DNA of 64,000 nt from Pseudoalteromonas sp. DL-6 (GCF_004328665.1 NZ_CP019770.1:2108001-2172000); one strand, 5' to 3'. Positions 26,695 through 35,072 are shown, numbered from the stretch's first letter. The notes: generated by a model not told the origin, from the sequence alone. Program-made: numbers and translations.

Positions 26695-26758
26695 GCATAA
26701 CAGCTTATTGAACACCATTTTGGTGGTTTATAACACACCAAAACGGCGTGTATTACAT
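26695..26758 (-). repeat. Second attC-like site (short form)
   Basis: On the minus strand a degenerate left box ATGTAAT (26752-26758) and a right box GTTATGC (26695-26701) bracket inverted arms CCATTTTGGTG (26715-26725) and CACCAAAACGG (26736-26746) that pair at 10 of 11 positions. About 64 bp. The right box is followed at once by the AAGGAG site of the downstream gene, exactly as at the first site. The left box deviates from RYYYAAC, so confidence is moderate. Confidence 0.45.
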
Positions 26759-26858
26759 ACCCTGATAATTTCACCAATAATTACCTTTGTAAACAAGTAA
26801 TTAAAATAGCTAGGAATTAAGCTTGTTATCTTGCACCAAAGCGGCGGTTAATAATGTT

Positions 26859-26922
26859 ATCGGACAAAGTTTATTCATACTCAAAAAGGTAGGAATAAAT
26901 TTAACTTTTTTAGTGTCCGGCG
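26859..26922. repeat. Imperfect inverted repeat, possible REP/MITE-like remnant
   Basis: ATCGGACAAAGTTTATTC (from 26859) and GGAATAAATTTAACTTTTTTAGTGTCCGG (26892-26920) form an imperfect palindrome with CGGACA/TGTCCG ends. It lies in the 437-bp gene-free spacer 26779-27215, which otherwise is AT-rich and holds nothing I can name beyond a direct-repeat copy at 26940. Confidence 0.45.
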
Positions 26923-26939
26923 ATCGCTCATTAAGGACT

Positions 26940-26953
26940 GTTAGATAAAATCA
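26940..26953. repeat. Direct repeat flanking the toxin-immunity block, left copy
   Basis: GTTAGATAAAATCA matches GTTAGATAACATCA at 28737-28750 at 13 of 14 positions. GTTAGAT also fits the integron core GTTRRRY. The two copies bracket the AHH toxin and its partner. Confidence 0.35.
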
Positions 26954-27215
26954 AAACACTCTTTTCAAACTGAGATGTGGGCTACTACAAATTTGTTATT
27001 AAATTTTTATGCAAGAGAAGTTGGTAAAAAACAACCAACAGATAAGCTGTTAAAGTTTATTGGCATATAGCATCCGATTTATTTCAGGCATTAAAATACC
27101 CACATCCATGTGAGTATTGAAATTACTAAAATATAATAGGTGGTTTTTAAAAGGTAGTTTTGATTTTCGTTTTATATAACGCTGCCTAAATAATGTTTTC
27201 TTTATCTAAATTAAC

Positions 27216-27803
27216 TTAATTAGAAAAAATATTGTCGAGATCTTCGTCAATATAAACACCCGTCAATCCATTATCTTCTACAGCAGATTTAAACTTATCG
27301 GTACAATACAAACGAGAACCACCTGTAAATTTACTCTTAAAAACAGGCTTATCTTTTACATCATCATTTATGAAAGCAATCTTGATATAATCTAAAGGAT
27401 AACCATCTAAATATTCGCGTTCACATTTTGCTTCATCTTCTAGTCCAAATGTACGCAAGTTAAAGATTACAATAGGTTCACCATCAGCTTTTGTTTCAAT
27501 AAACTCACCTAAAGGCGCTAATAAATCTTTTAAAGCTTCATAAGCATTCATCCGAAGAGCGATAAACCCATCCATGATACATATATCGTAGTTATCTTTT
27601 AGATAACCAGGTAAAAAAGACAACTCATAACCTTCCGGCCAATACTCTAATAAAGAGTCATTATTCATATGGATATCAAGTAGAAACATGCAAGCATCTT
27701 GATTAGATGGCAACATTGGTTGTATTTTTTCAGCGAATGAAAGTATGTCCCACTCAACCATGTCGTAAGAATTAGTAACAGGCTTTAACGAGAACAACTT
27801 CAT
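27216..27803 (-). CDS. Probable immunity protein for the AHH nuclease (Imm11/DUF1629-like)
   Basis: A 195-aa acidic protein whose ATG overlaps the stop of the upstream AHH nuclease gene (ATGA). The C-terminal segment SRLYCTDKFKSAVEDNGLTGVYIDEDLD resembles the end of the DUF1629/Imm11 family, where a short strand is followed by a helix and an NGLTG turn. Immunity proteins bind the cognate toxin and stop self-killing. Overlap, order (toxin then immunity) and strong acidity support the role; the family call itself is tentative. No signal peptide is present, so it would act in the cytoplasm. Confidence 0.6.
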   Translation of the reverse strand: MKLFSLKPVTNSYDMVEWDILSFAEKIQPMLPSNQDACMFLLDIHMNNDSLLEYWPEGYELSFLPGYLKDNYDICIMDGFIALRMNAYEALKDLLAPLGEFIETKADGEPIVIFNLRTFGLEDEAKCEREYLDGYPLDYIKIAFINDDVKDKPVFKSKFTGGSRLYCTDKFKSAVEDNGLTGVYIDEDLDNIFSN

Positions 27804-28492
27804 GATTTACCATCCCAATTAGCATTTTTACGCATCATTACGCTGGCAGGCATCATATGGTTTGTAATTTTTATTTTCACGCCAGGTAATGCATTTATGA
27901 AATCGAGCTTATTTACTTTGGTTCTTAAACTAGTAGACACCCAAACTTCATAATTATGGCGATGCAGCCTTCTGTGAGAAACAGTGTCAGGCGTAGCCCA
28001 ATCATCTGACTTATTTTTTTCAAAGTTTCTTAGCCATACCCCATTCGTTGGATCATTAATACCAATACCAAACGAATGTATTCTTAAACGCGCAGCATAT
28101 GTAAGGCGTTGTCTATAACGTCCCTTACCACAAACAATATGATGTGCTTCATGATATGAAGTCGGTTTTGGCTCGCCTGCCGCTCGTAAAAACTTAGCAA
28201 GTTTTTCCGTAGGATGATGTTCTTCTTCTGCTAGCTCCTTAACAGAACTCCCTTCACTTTCTGCGCGGTAAGACTCTAAGCTTTGCTGCGCGATAAGCAA
28301 GTGCTCTAAACGCTTGCGTTCTTTTTGTAAGTGGTTGTAATCTCTTTGTAGCTTTTCCTTAGATGCAGCAGATTTACGGCGCTTATCGTCGTAGTGTTTT
28401 TTGGCTAATAATTCATAATTATAAATAGCCATTTCTAAAGGGCTGGGGTTACTTGGTCGATCTGGCATTGAGTAGCGCTGTAGTTGAATCAT
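27800..28492 (-). CDS. AHH-family nuclease toxin
   Basis: A 230-aa protein. Residues about 25-90 form a highly charged predicted coiled coil. Residues 112-190 are an AHH nuclease domain (HNH/EndoVII fold, PF14412): YHEAHHIV (A116-H118), INDPTNGVWL and HRRLHRHNYEVW, giving the paired histidines, the structural NDPxNGVxL turn and the H-x2-HN end. AHH domains are the toxic C-termini of polymorphic toxins and type VI effectors that cut nucleic acid. There is no PAAR, Rhs or signal peptide, so it is a free-standing cargo-type or orphan toxin. ATG at 28492 with AAGGAT upstream is chosen over a frame open to 28573. It overlaps its partner by 4 bases. Confidence 0.8.
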   Translation of the reverse strand: MIQLQRYSMPDRPSNPSPLEMAIYNYELLAKKHYDDKRRKSAASKEKLQRDYNHLQKERKRLEHLLIAQQSLESYRAESEGSSVKELAEEEHHPTEKLAKFLRAAGEPKPTSYHEAHHIVCGKGRYRQRLTYAARLRIHSFGIGINDPTNGVWLRNFEKNKSDDWATPDTVSHRRLHRHNYEVWVSTSLRTKVNKLDFINALPGVKIKITNHMMPASVMMRKNANWDGKS

Positions 28493-28736
28493 CCTTAAAT
28501 CCTTAAAATTTCCTTTTATTAGCGCGTAAAATAGCAAACAGACTATTGAGGTGCAATTATAAACGTTACACACCTAATAATTGCGATCATTTTATTGCTT
28601 ACAATGAATTACATAGCGGTCAAATTTCCTCTTCATACAACACAATTTTTGACTGACTGGTTATCTGTGTGTTGCATCGAGTGGTTGAACTCACAGGCCA
28701 TAGCCGAACTTCGCAAATTTTTAGAATTAAGTTATG

Positions 28737-28750
28737 GTTAGATAACATCA
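28737..28750. repeat. Direct repeat flanking the toxin-immunity block, right copy
   Basis: GTTAGATAACATCA, 13 of 14 identical to the copy at 26940-26953; the pair brackets 1.8 kb containing the toxin and its partner. Confidence 0.35.
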
Positions 28751-28774
28751 GCTTTTATATTTTGGGAGTTTAAT

Positions 28775-29038
28775 ATGGCTGAAACAATAAAAACCAGCAA
28801 CACCACTGATAAATCGGTGAATTTCGATTGCGACAATGTAAAAGCTGCATTAGATGGTCGGCTGTCCGTAGATGACCTTAGCGCCGCTGAACAAGCTGTA
28901 TTTATGGATAATTTCGATGAATCTATAAACTCTAATTTAGAACTGGGTTTTTCTAAGCATTTTGAAAAACTGAGCAGTAACGAAAAACTTTATGGCTTAG
29001 ATGATAAGGATAAAATTATCTGTGATAACAAAAAATAG
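28775..29038 (+). CDS. Hypothetical 87-aa acidic protein
   Basis: A small acidic protein (MAETIKTSNTTDKSVNFD...) with no signal peptide, membrane segment or motif I recognise. The centre (CDNVKAALDGRLSVDDLSAAEQAVFMDNF) is predicted helical. ATG has GGGAG eight bases upstream, and a clear rho-independent terminator lies 50 bp after the stop, so it is likely a real, singly transcribed gene. It stands alone on the plus strand within the accessory block, next to the right copy of a direct repeat. No function is inferred. Confidence 0.65.
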   Translation: MAETIKTSNTTDKSVNFDCDNVKAALDGRLSVDDLSAAEQAVFMDNFDESINSNLELGFSKHFEKLSSNEKLYGLDDKDKIICDNKK

Positions 29039-29087
29039 CTCAAGCCTAAATAAACACAAATAGCTCATACCTTAATCGAATTCAAAT

Positions 29088-29121
29088 AAAAAGAGCTCAG
29101 CGTTTGCTGGGCTCTTTTTAT
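29088..29121 (+). terminator. Rho-independent terminator after the 87-aa gene
   Basis: AAAAAGAGCTCAGC, loop GTTT, GCTGGGCTCTTTTTATTT: a strong stem with one mismatch followed by a T-run. Confidence 0.88.
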
Positions 29122-29525
29122 TTAGCCTCTGCCTTTTCGGCAGTTAAAAGTCACAATTTTTGGTTGTTTACTTCCTAGCCTAATTTCAGCTACCTACTCG
29201 GAAGTTCACTATAAAAAATAGTTTAAATTTCTATAAATACCAAACTGTTAAACGAATTCAAATCATTTACTCTTATTTTCAATTAATCTGCTAACTCATT
29301 GAGAATCAAAAGAGTGTTTTAAAATTATTAAAAAAGGATATTTAAAGAAGGAACCGTACCTAGAAATGTTTGATTTGTAGCAAAGCCATAATTATTGAAT
29401 TGATTTTCTATGGCAGTCGGTTAGTTTTGCTTAATAAGCAAATTGAATGAAAAAGATTTATTCTGATACAAGATTTGAGTAAAAATCACTTAAAATATAT
29501 AGATTGAAATTAAAGGATTATGAAC
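29122..29525. other. AT-rich gene-free spacer
   Basis: About 400 bp with no open frame, RNA or repeat I can support. A small CTGCC/GGCAG hairpin lies at its left end. It separates the accessory block from the ffs gene and may be decayed DNA. Confidence 0.5.
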
Positions 29526-29547
29526 ACCCAAATGAGGAATTTGGGTG
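29526..29547 (-). terminator. Hairpin ending the 4.5S RNA transcript
   Basis: Minus strand CACCCAAAT, loop TCCTC, ATTTGGGTG, then TTCATAATCC. The stem is perfect but the T-run is poor; it directly follows the RNA 3' end. Confidence 0.55.
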
Positions 29548-29656
29548 GCAGTCTTACCAGCCACATCTCGGCACACACGTCACAAACTGTGGCTGCTCCC
29601 TTCCGGGCCTGACCAGGTTCGCCTGCTAGTGTTGCGAGAGGACCAATAAGACTACC
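29543..29656 (-). ncRNA. ffs: 4.5S RNA of the signal recognition particle
   Basis: The RNA part of SRP, which with Ffh targets nascent membrane proteins. The minus-strand sequence has the conserved apical domain CAGGCCCGGAAGGGAGCAGCC (GGAA tetraloop with the asymmetric Ffh-binding loop) and the arms GGTAGTCTTATTGG / GGTAAGACTGCC that close the rod. The flanking helix strands CTCTCGCAACACT and GTGTGCCGAGATGTGGC match the E. coli layout, and the length is about 114 nt as in E. coli. Ends are inferred from the closing helix. A promoter lies upstream and the 5' leader of about 20 nt would be removed by RNase P. Confidence 0.95.
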
Positions 29657-29684
29657 ATTGAGGGCCTTGGTTGGCGCGATTGAG

Positions 29685-29713
29685 ATTATCTCTACTTTTG
29701 CTCTGTTATTCAA
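29685..29713 (-). promoter_or_regulatory. Promoter of ffs
   Basis: Minus strand TTGAAT (29708-29713), 17-bp spacer, GATAAT (29685-29690), then a GC-rich CGCGCC discriminator typical of growth-rate-controlled stable-RNA promoters. The start point falls about 20 nt before the mature 4.5S 5' end. Confidence 0.75.
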
Positions 29714-29787
29714 GGGATAATCAAAAAAGAAAGTGCGATTGCATACTTCATATACAATCGCAGTCTATTTAGGTGTTAAAGCGATTA

Positions 29788-30666
29788 TTAATTGCTCTCT
29801 AACTCAGCTTTAATGTTACGTAGTGCCGCTTTTACTTTTTTCATGTTCTCTGGGCCCATGCGTAAAAGTTGCTTTTGCGCCGCGGGTAATTGTTCCCATT
29901 CAGAAAACGCATACTGATAAGTCACTGAGTCACGTAATAGAGGTAAACTGCCTTTTGGCTCAGGAGTATCAAGTAACAGGTCAATGGCATCTTCAAGTGT
30001 TTGAGTAAACTCATCATCACTATAGCCAATTTCAGTGTATGCGCTGTTGATCAGCGGTTTATATTCTTCATATAAACGCACAGCTTGTGCTGCACTCATA
30101 CTTGTTAATATTTTTACATACGGGGTATAGCGTTCATAACTATTAGGGTCAATTGTTAAAATATCGCCTTCGTTTACGCTAAAACCCTCTTCTAATTTTG
30201 CAACTGGAGTATGCTTAGTAGCCACTTTGCCTTTTGCTAAATTATCGACAAACACTACGCCACGACGAATAACATCATCATTTAACACTAAGCTCATCGC
30301 TACATCACCCAAGTATTCATCTAATTTTGCAATGACTACAGGGTCGCTGTCGTTTAACGTTGGTAAAGGCACAATCTCGGCTTCGGGCTCAACCTCTGGA
30401 CGCTGAGCTGGAACGGCTAATTCGGCAGGTTTTTCAGGTTTAACAGAAGGCGCACCTACCACAGGGTCGTTTTCAGGCTTTAGCTCCATAATAGGTTGCT
30501 CTTTTACCGGTTCTTCAACCTGCATTACTGTTTTTGGAGATTCACTTGGTTTTAATAAAACAAACGCAACGGCAATAATGATGATTAGTAAAATAACCCC
30601 TGCAAAAATAAGGTTGTTATTCGGCGGACGTTTTTGAACATCTGATTCTGATGGTTTATCTGACAT
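29788..30666 (-). CDS. DUF3014 family membrane-anchored protein
   Basis: A 292-aa protein with a short cytoplasmic N-terminus, one transmembrane helix at about residues 19-40 (NLIFAGVILLIIIIAVAFVLL), a proline/glutamate-rich linker (about 45-105) and a globular periplasmic domain. The latter has LDEYLGDVAMSLVLNDDVIRRGVVFVDNLAKG and the YAFSEWEQLPAAQKQLLRMGPEN tail that mark the DUF3014 (PF11219) family. The function is not known. It is a single gene with its own start, facing away from the patatin gene. Start is ATG after a GGAG site. Confidence 0.88.
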   Translation of the reverse strand: MSDKPSESDVQKRPPNNNLIFAGVILLIIIIAVAFVLLKPSESPKTVMQVEEPVKEQPIMELKPENDPVVGAPSVKPEKPAELAVPAQRPEVEPEAEIVPLPTLNDSDPVVIAKLDEYLGDVAMSLVLNDDVIRRGVVFVDNLAKGKVATKHTPVAKLEEGFSVNEGDILTIDPNSYERYTPYVKILTSMSAAQAVRLYEEYKPLINSAYTEIGYSDDEFTQTLEDAIDLLLDTPEPKGSLPLLRDSVTYQYAFSEWEQLPAAQKQLLRMGPENMKKVKAALRNIKAELESN

Positions 30667-30839
30667 ACGAACTCCATAAATATAAAAATGCGATGCTGTT
30701 TAGAGTACTCTAAACAGATTAAATTCATTAACTCCACTAATTATTTATTAATGTAGCTAATGTATCCTTTGATTCTTCTAGCTTAAAGACTTACAGTGCA
30801 TAAATAAAGTAAAGACAGTGAACAGTTTAAATACGTAAC

Positions 30840-31985
30840 ATGAAAATTAAGCAAGTCGATCCTAGTAAACCTAAAATTGCCTTATTACTTACAGGTGGTG
30901 GTGCCCGAGCGGCTTATCAAGTCGGCGTATTAAAAGCATTAGCGCAAAGTATGCCAAGAACCGCTCCGCTGCCCTTTAGAGTGATAAATGGAACCTCTGC
31001 CGGCGCAATTAATTCTACGGCGTTAGCATGTTACGCTTCATGTATGCATTTAGCAGTTAGAAAACTAGAAACAGTATGGAAAAACTTTTCCACCTCTATG
31101 GTATACAAAAGTGACTTCTTTAGTGTGTTTGGTCATATTACTCGTAATATTTTAACTAGTTTTCAGTCTGAGCATATAAACCATCCACCGGCGAGCTTAT
31201 TAAATAATCGGCCACTTAGAAAGCTATTAAACGATATTCTTGATTTACATCGAATTGAACGTAACTTACATCGTGACTACTTAGAGGCGCTGTCGATTAC
31301 AGCATCTAGTTATACTACTGGTGATTCGGTTGCTTTTTTTCAGTCAAATACGCAGCATTCTTGGCAACGAGCCAAACGCGAAGGTCGTGCTACGCGTATC
31401 AATGTTGAACACCTAATGGCCTCAAGTGCTATTCCTATGGTGTTTCCTAGTGTGAATATTTATAACCATTACTTTGGCGATGGCTCAATACATCAGCTGT
31501 CACCTTTAAGCCCCTCTATTCACTTAGGGGCCAATAAAATATTTATTATTGGTGTTGAACAACCTAAAGAACCTCATCCTCCGGGTTACTCTGCGCATTT
31601 CCCAGGTCTTTCGGCAGTAGCAGGTCACTTACTCGACAGTGTATTTACCGATACCATGCAGTCTGATTTAGAACGCTTAGACAGAATAAATCGTACGCTA
31701 GGACTATTACCCAATAGGGACAAACATCAAGAGTTAAAACAAATAGACAGCTTTATCATTAACCCTTCGCAAAACTTTAATGCTATTGCAGCGCAGTACT
31801 ATGATGATATGCCTTGGGCAATTAAAGTGTTACTGCGTATGATCGGGGTAAAAAAGCGTTCTCAGTCAAGTTTAACCAGTTACTTATTGTTTGAAAAACG
31901 CTACACCCAACACTTAATTCAGATTGGTTATGACGACGCAATGGCTCAACTGCCTGAGATAAGAAAGTTTTTAGAGCTAGACTAG
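30840..31985 (+). CDS. Patatin-like phospholipase
   Basis: A 381-aa serine lipase of the patatin family, with a Ser-Asp dyad. Oxyanion loop LTGGGARAAYQVGVLKAL at about 17-34, nucleophile elbow NGTSAGA (Ser at about 51) and the catalytic Asp in FGDGSIHQ at about 214 are all present. Family members hydrolyse phospholipid acyl chains; some act as secreted toxins, others in membrane lipid turnover. There is no signal peptide. A hairpin lies right after the stop. Its neighbours do not indicate a substrate. Confidence 0.9.
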   Translation: MKIKQVDPSKPKIALLLTGGGARAAYQVGVLKALAQSMPRTAPLPFRVINGTSAGAINSTALACYASCMHLAVRKLETVWKNFSTSMVYKSDFFSVFGHITRNILTSFQSEHINHPPASLLNNRPLRKLLNDILDLHRIERNLHRDYLEALSITASSYTTGDSVAFFQSNTQHSWQRAKREGRATRINVEHLMASSAIPMVFPSVNIYNHYFGDGSIHQLSPLSPSIHLGANKIFIIGVEQPKEPHPPGYSAHFPGLSAVAGHLLDSVFTDTMQSDLERLDRINRTLGLLPNRDKHQELKQIDSFIINPSQNFNAIAAQYYDDMPWAIKVLLRMIGVKKRSQSSLTSYLLFEKRYTQHLIQIGYDDAMAQLPEIRKFLELD

Positions 31986-32020
31986 GGGCTGTTAATCTTT
32001 AAAGGTTAACAGGCTCTAAC

Positions 32021-33994
32021 TCACTCAATGCCATCGAGTAAGTAGTGTTCAACATGCTCTACTCGCCTAGGTTTGCCTTGTAGCACTAAAATATCGTTTG
32101 CGTATAATATGGTATGATCTTGTGGCATATCCATTTCCTCCCCCTCACGACGCAATGCCTTAATTAGCACTTTTCTTTTACCTAAATTAAGCTCGCTAAT
32201 AGCCTTATTTACCGCAAATGCTTTATCCGGCAAAGCAATAACATGTAAATACTCTAAGCGTTCGGGCAAGTTGGTATCGCTTTCGATATTTTCGCCTGCA
32301 AAAAAGCTTTGCAATAACTTATAGCGGTTGCGCCTCTCGCTACTAACTCGGCGAATTATTCGACTCATTGGCACACCTGACATAGATAATACATGTGAGA
32401 CCAGCATTAAACTTGCTTCGAGCGCTTCAGGCACAACCTCAGTGACGCCTAAATCTTTTAAGCGCTCTAACTGGCTGTCGTCGCGGGTTCTTATGAGTAT
32501 TTTTACCTTAGGAGCAACCTGCTTTATGGCATCAATCACTATTTGAGTTTGTTGAAATTCCGTAAAAGTAATAATCACTAAGCGTGCCCGCTCTACCCCA
32601 GCACACTTTAAAATATCTTTTTGTTCGACGTGACCAAACAATAAAGGCTCACCCGCCGCTTTTCCTTCCTGTACTAAAATGGGATCGCTTTCAATGGCCA
32701 CATAATCAATAGCCTCTGGCGATAAAAAGCGAGCAATGGTTTGCCCTACCCGAGAAAACCCACATATGACTACATGGTTATGATAAAGCGGACTGCTTTG
32801 CGGCTCGTCTTCATAGGTAAACTTAGCGCGCTCTAACATTCCCAGTCGCTTTAAAATAAAGGGAGTCTTATCGATTAAATACGGGGTGAGTGCCATAGAA
32901 ATTACGCCCATGGCAATTAAAAATGAGACTTGCTCCACATTTAGTAAGTCATGCTGTGCTGCGAGTGCTATTAACACAAAACCAAACTCACCCATTTGCC
33001 ACAACATAATAGCGCACGCTAACGCGTCTTGTTTTCGCTCACCCATAAACAAAGAGGAGGCGGTGACTACGGCAATTTTTAAAATTAAAATACCGACTAA
33101 GGCTGCAATAATGATTCCTGTATTATCAAATACAAAGCTTATATCTAGCTGCATACCTACGGTGACAAAAAATAGCCCCATTAAAATATCACGAAACGGG
33201 CGAATATCCGCTTCTAACTGATGGCGATAATGGCTCTCCCCAAGCATCATACCCGCTAAAAAAGCCCCTAATGCCATTGATAAGCCAAATGAATAAGTCA
33301 GTAAACCCGCAAACAAAGCAACTAATAAGGTAGTTAAAACAAATAGCTCATCACTTTTTGCTAATGCCACTTCATTAAAGACTTTAGGTAAAACCCATTT
33401 GCCAATTGCCCATAGCAACACGCAGACAAACGCACCTTTAGTTAGTGCAAATAACAGAGCCCAGCCAATACCATTTGAGTTATTGCTGGCAAATAACGGT
33501 AAAATAATCAGTAATGGTACAACAGCAATGTCTTGAAATAATAAAACGCCAATTGCCAATTGCCCTCGGCGTTTATTTAAATCACCGCTCTCTTTTAATA
33601 ATTTAGCAACCACCGCAGTAGAGGAGAGCATAATAATAATGCCAATGGTAAAACTGGTTAATAAATTAAAATTTAATAAATGCAGAATCACAATCAGCAA
33701 AATACTACTAACAAATACTTGTAGCGACCCCAAACCAAATACAATGTTACGCATTGCCATTAAGCGCGATACAGAAAACTCCAAACCTAAACTAAACAGC
33801 AAAAATACAATACCTAGCTCTGCAATAAAGTCCATTTCATGGCTTTGTGTCATCCAGCCAACACCATGACTACCCGCGAATAAACCCACAGCCAAGTAAG
33901 CCAGCACAGGGGGAAGCCCTATGCGCTTAAATAGCCATACAAATAAAACCGCAGCGACTAAAAGTCCAAAAATCTGAGCATTAATACTTTGCAA
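32021..33994 (-). CDS. Kef-type monovalent cation:proton antiporter (CPA2 family) with RCK domain
   Basis: A 657-aa protein. The N-terminal 380 residues form about twelve membrane helices of the Na+/H+ exchanger fold (LLFSLGLEFSVSRL, MLSSTAVVAKLL, FGLSMALGAFLAGMMLGES, the FLAG/GES region of CPA2). Next comes a TrkA-N/RCK nucleotide-binding domain (VVICGFSRVGQTIARFL, about 400) and a C-terminal TrkA-C domain (about 580-650). It resembles KefB/KefC/YbaL, K+ efflux antiporters gated by glutathione or NAD(H). I did not see a KefF/KefG ancillary gene nearby. It is divergent from the diguanylate cyclase gene. Confidence 0.88.
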   Translation of the reverse strand: MQSINAQIFGLLVAAVLFVWLFKRIGLPPVLAYLAVGLFAGSHGVGWMTQSHEMDFIAELGIVFLLFSLGLEFSVSRLMAMRNIVFGLGSLQVFVSSILLIVILHLLNFNLLTSFTIGIIIMLSSTAVVAKLLKESGDLNKRRGQLAIGVLLFQDIAVVPLLIILPLFASNNSNGIGWALLFALTKGAFVCVLLWAIGKWVLPKVFNEVALAKSDELFVLTTLLVALFAGLLTYSFGLSMALGAFLAGMMLGESHYRHQLEADIRPFRDILMGLFFVTVGMQLDISFVFDNTGIIIAALVGILILKIAVVTASSLFMGERKQDALACAIMLWQMGEFGFVLIALAAQHDLLNVEQVSFLIAMGVISMALTPYLIDKTPFILKRLGMLERAKFTYEDEPQSSPLYHNHVVICGFSRVGQTIARFLSPEAIDYVAIESDPILVQEGKAAGEPLLFGHVEQKDILKCAGVERARLVIITFTEFQQTQIVIDAIKQVAPKVKILIRTRDDSQLERLKDLGVTEVVPEALEASLMLVSHVLSMSGVPMSRIIRRVSSERRNRYKLLQSFFAGENIESDTNLPERLEYLHVIALPDKAFAVNKAISELNLGKRKVLIKALRREGEEMDMPQDHTILYANDILVLQGKPRRVEHVEHYLLDGIE

Positions 33995-34120
33995 CGCAAA
34001 CCTTATAACAATCTATGGGGTGTGACTTAACTATAGCAACCGCATAAGTTTCAGCCAGAATTAAAATGTGGCACGCGATCTGCTTAATTTATAAAAGTAA
34101 TACTATAGGGGGAAGAAATA

Positions 34121-35017
34121 GTGGAAAACGTTCATATTTTGACACAACGTATCTCTGGGCGCGGTGAATTTTTGCCGTTCTCAGCAGAGCAATACAATAG
34201 CAATACACCAACAGCTCTGCATGAGCTGTCAGCTAAACTACAAACTAGCTTAGTACTGGAAGATATTTTAGGCACATTTGCAAACTTTGCAAAACAACTG
34301 CTTAATTTTTCTGGAGTACACTTTCAAACTGCGCATATTGATGTGAAAACACCCAATAGTAATGTTGAAAACCCAGCCTACTCATTTGATCTAAAGGTAG
34401 AAAATGAACATTTAGGCACTCTCACTTATTACACCAAATACCCGCTTAGTGCGGCTATTGAAAAAAAACTACAACAGTTTCACAGTGTATTAATTTATCC
34501 ACTGCGTAATGCAATAATGTACAACCGTGTATTAAAGCTGGCAACTAAAGACTCATTAACCGGCTTAAACAACCGTAGTCAATTTAATGACATGTTGCTA
34601 CAAAAGCTTGAAAATCATAGACGTAACGGCCATCAATTTAGTTTAATGCTACTTGATTTAGACAACTTCAAACAAGTTAATGACAACTATGGTCATAAAA
34701 TTGGCGATGACGTTTTAAAAGAGTTTGCAGCTGTACTATCTAGCAGTATAAGAGGCACTGATTCTGTGTTTCGTTTTGGTGGCGATGAGTTTTCAATACT
34801 AATTGAAGACCCTGCTTTTACTACCAATAAAGTGGTGGCTGAGCGTATTATGCGTTTGGTAAGAAACTCTCCGATTATGTCTAAATACGATGTCACTGCC
34901 AGTATTGGCTTTACACTGACTAACAACGGCGACTGCCATAACGAGATATTTTCTCGTGCAGACAAAGGCTTATATAAAGCAAAAGCTTCTGGGCGAAATT
35001 GCGCAAAAGCTTATTAA
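34121..35017 (+). CDS. Diguanylate cyclase with GGDEF domain
   Basis: A 298-aa cytoplasmic protein that would make cyclic di-GMP. The N-terminal ~130 residues form a GAF-like sensory region (TSLVLEDILGTFANFAKQLL), unassigned. The GGDEF domain follows, with DSLTGLNNRSQF at its start, LDLDNFKQVND for metal and nucleotide binding, and the intact signature RFGGDEF. The product-inhibition I-site RGTD lies five residues before GGDEF, so feedback control by c-di-GMP is expected. Start is GTG at 34121, with an unusually strong GGGGGAAG site. No membrane segment is seen. Confidence 0.92.
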   Translation: MENVHILTQRISGRGEFLPFSAEQYNSNTPTALHELSAKLQTSLVLEDILGTFANFAKQLLNFSGVHFQTAHIDVKTPNSNVENPAYSFDLKVENEHLGTLTYYTKYPLSAAIEKKLQQFHSVLIYPLRNAIMYNRVLKLATKDSLTGLNNRSQFNDMLLQKLENHRRNGHQFSLMLLDLDNFKQVNDNYGHKIGDDVLKEFAAVLSSSIRGTDSVFRFGGDEFSILIEDPAFTTNKVVAERIMRLVRNSPIMSKYDVTASIGFTLTNNGDCHNEIFSRADKGLYKAKASGRNCAKAY

Positions 35018-35038
35018 GCAATAAAAACATAACGTTTC

Positions 35039-35070
35039 AAAAGCCTAGCCTCCCCCGCTGGGCTTTTTTA
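35039..35070 (+). terminator. Rho-independent terminator of the diguanylate cyclase gene
   Basis: AAAAGCCTAGC, loop CTCCCC, GCTGGGCTTTTTTA; a stem with one mismatch and a six-T run. It almost touches the stop of the opposite-strand gene. Confidence 0.85.
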
Positions 35071-35072
35071 CG

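Noticed and set aside
26970..27068. 31-codon plus-strand frame starting MWATTNLLLNFYAREVGKK
   Set aside because: No ribosome site, no family recognised, and an in-frame stop close upstream; at most a fragment of an older gene.
24760..29541. Integron integrase or transposase gene in the accessory block
   Set aside because: None of the frames has tyrosine recombinase or DDE motifs.
29510..29713. 67-codon minus-strand frame over the ffs locus
   Set aside because: It coincides with the 4.5S RNA and its promoter; the sequence is fully explained by the RNA.
31985..32018. Hairpin after the patatin gene as a terminator
   Set aside because: A stem GGCTGTTAA/TTAACAGGC exists but without a T-run on either strand, so a terminator is not claimed.
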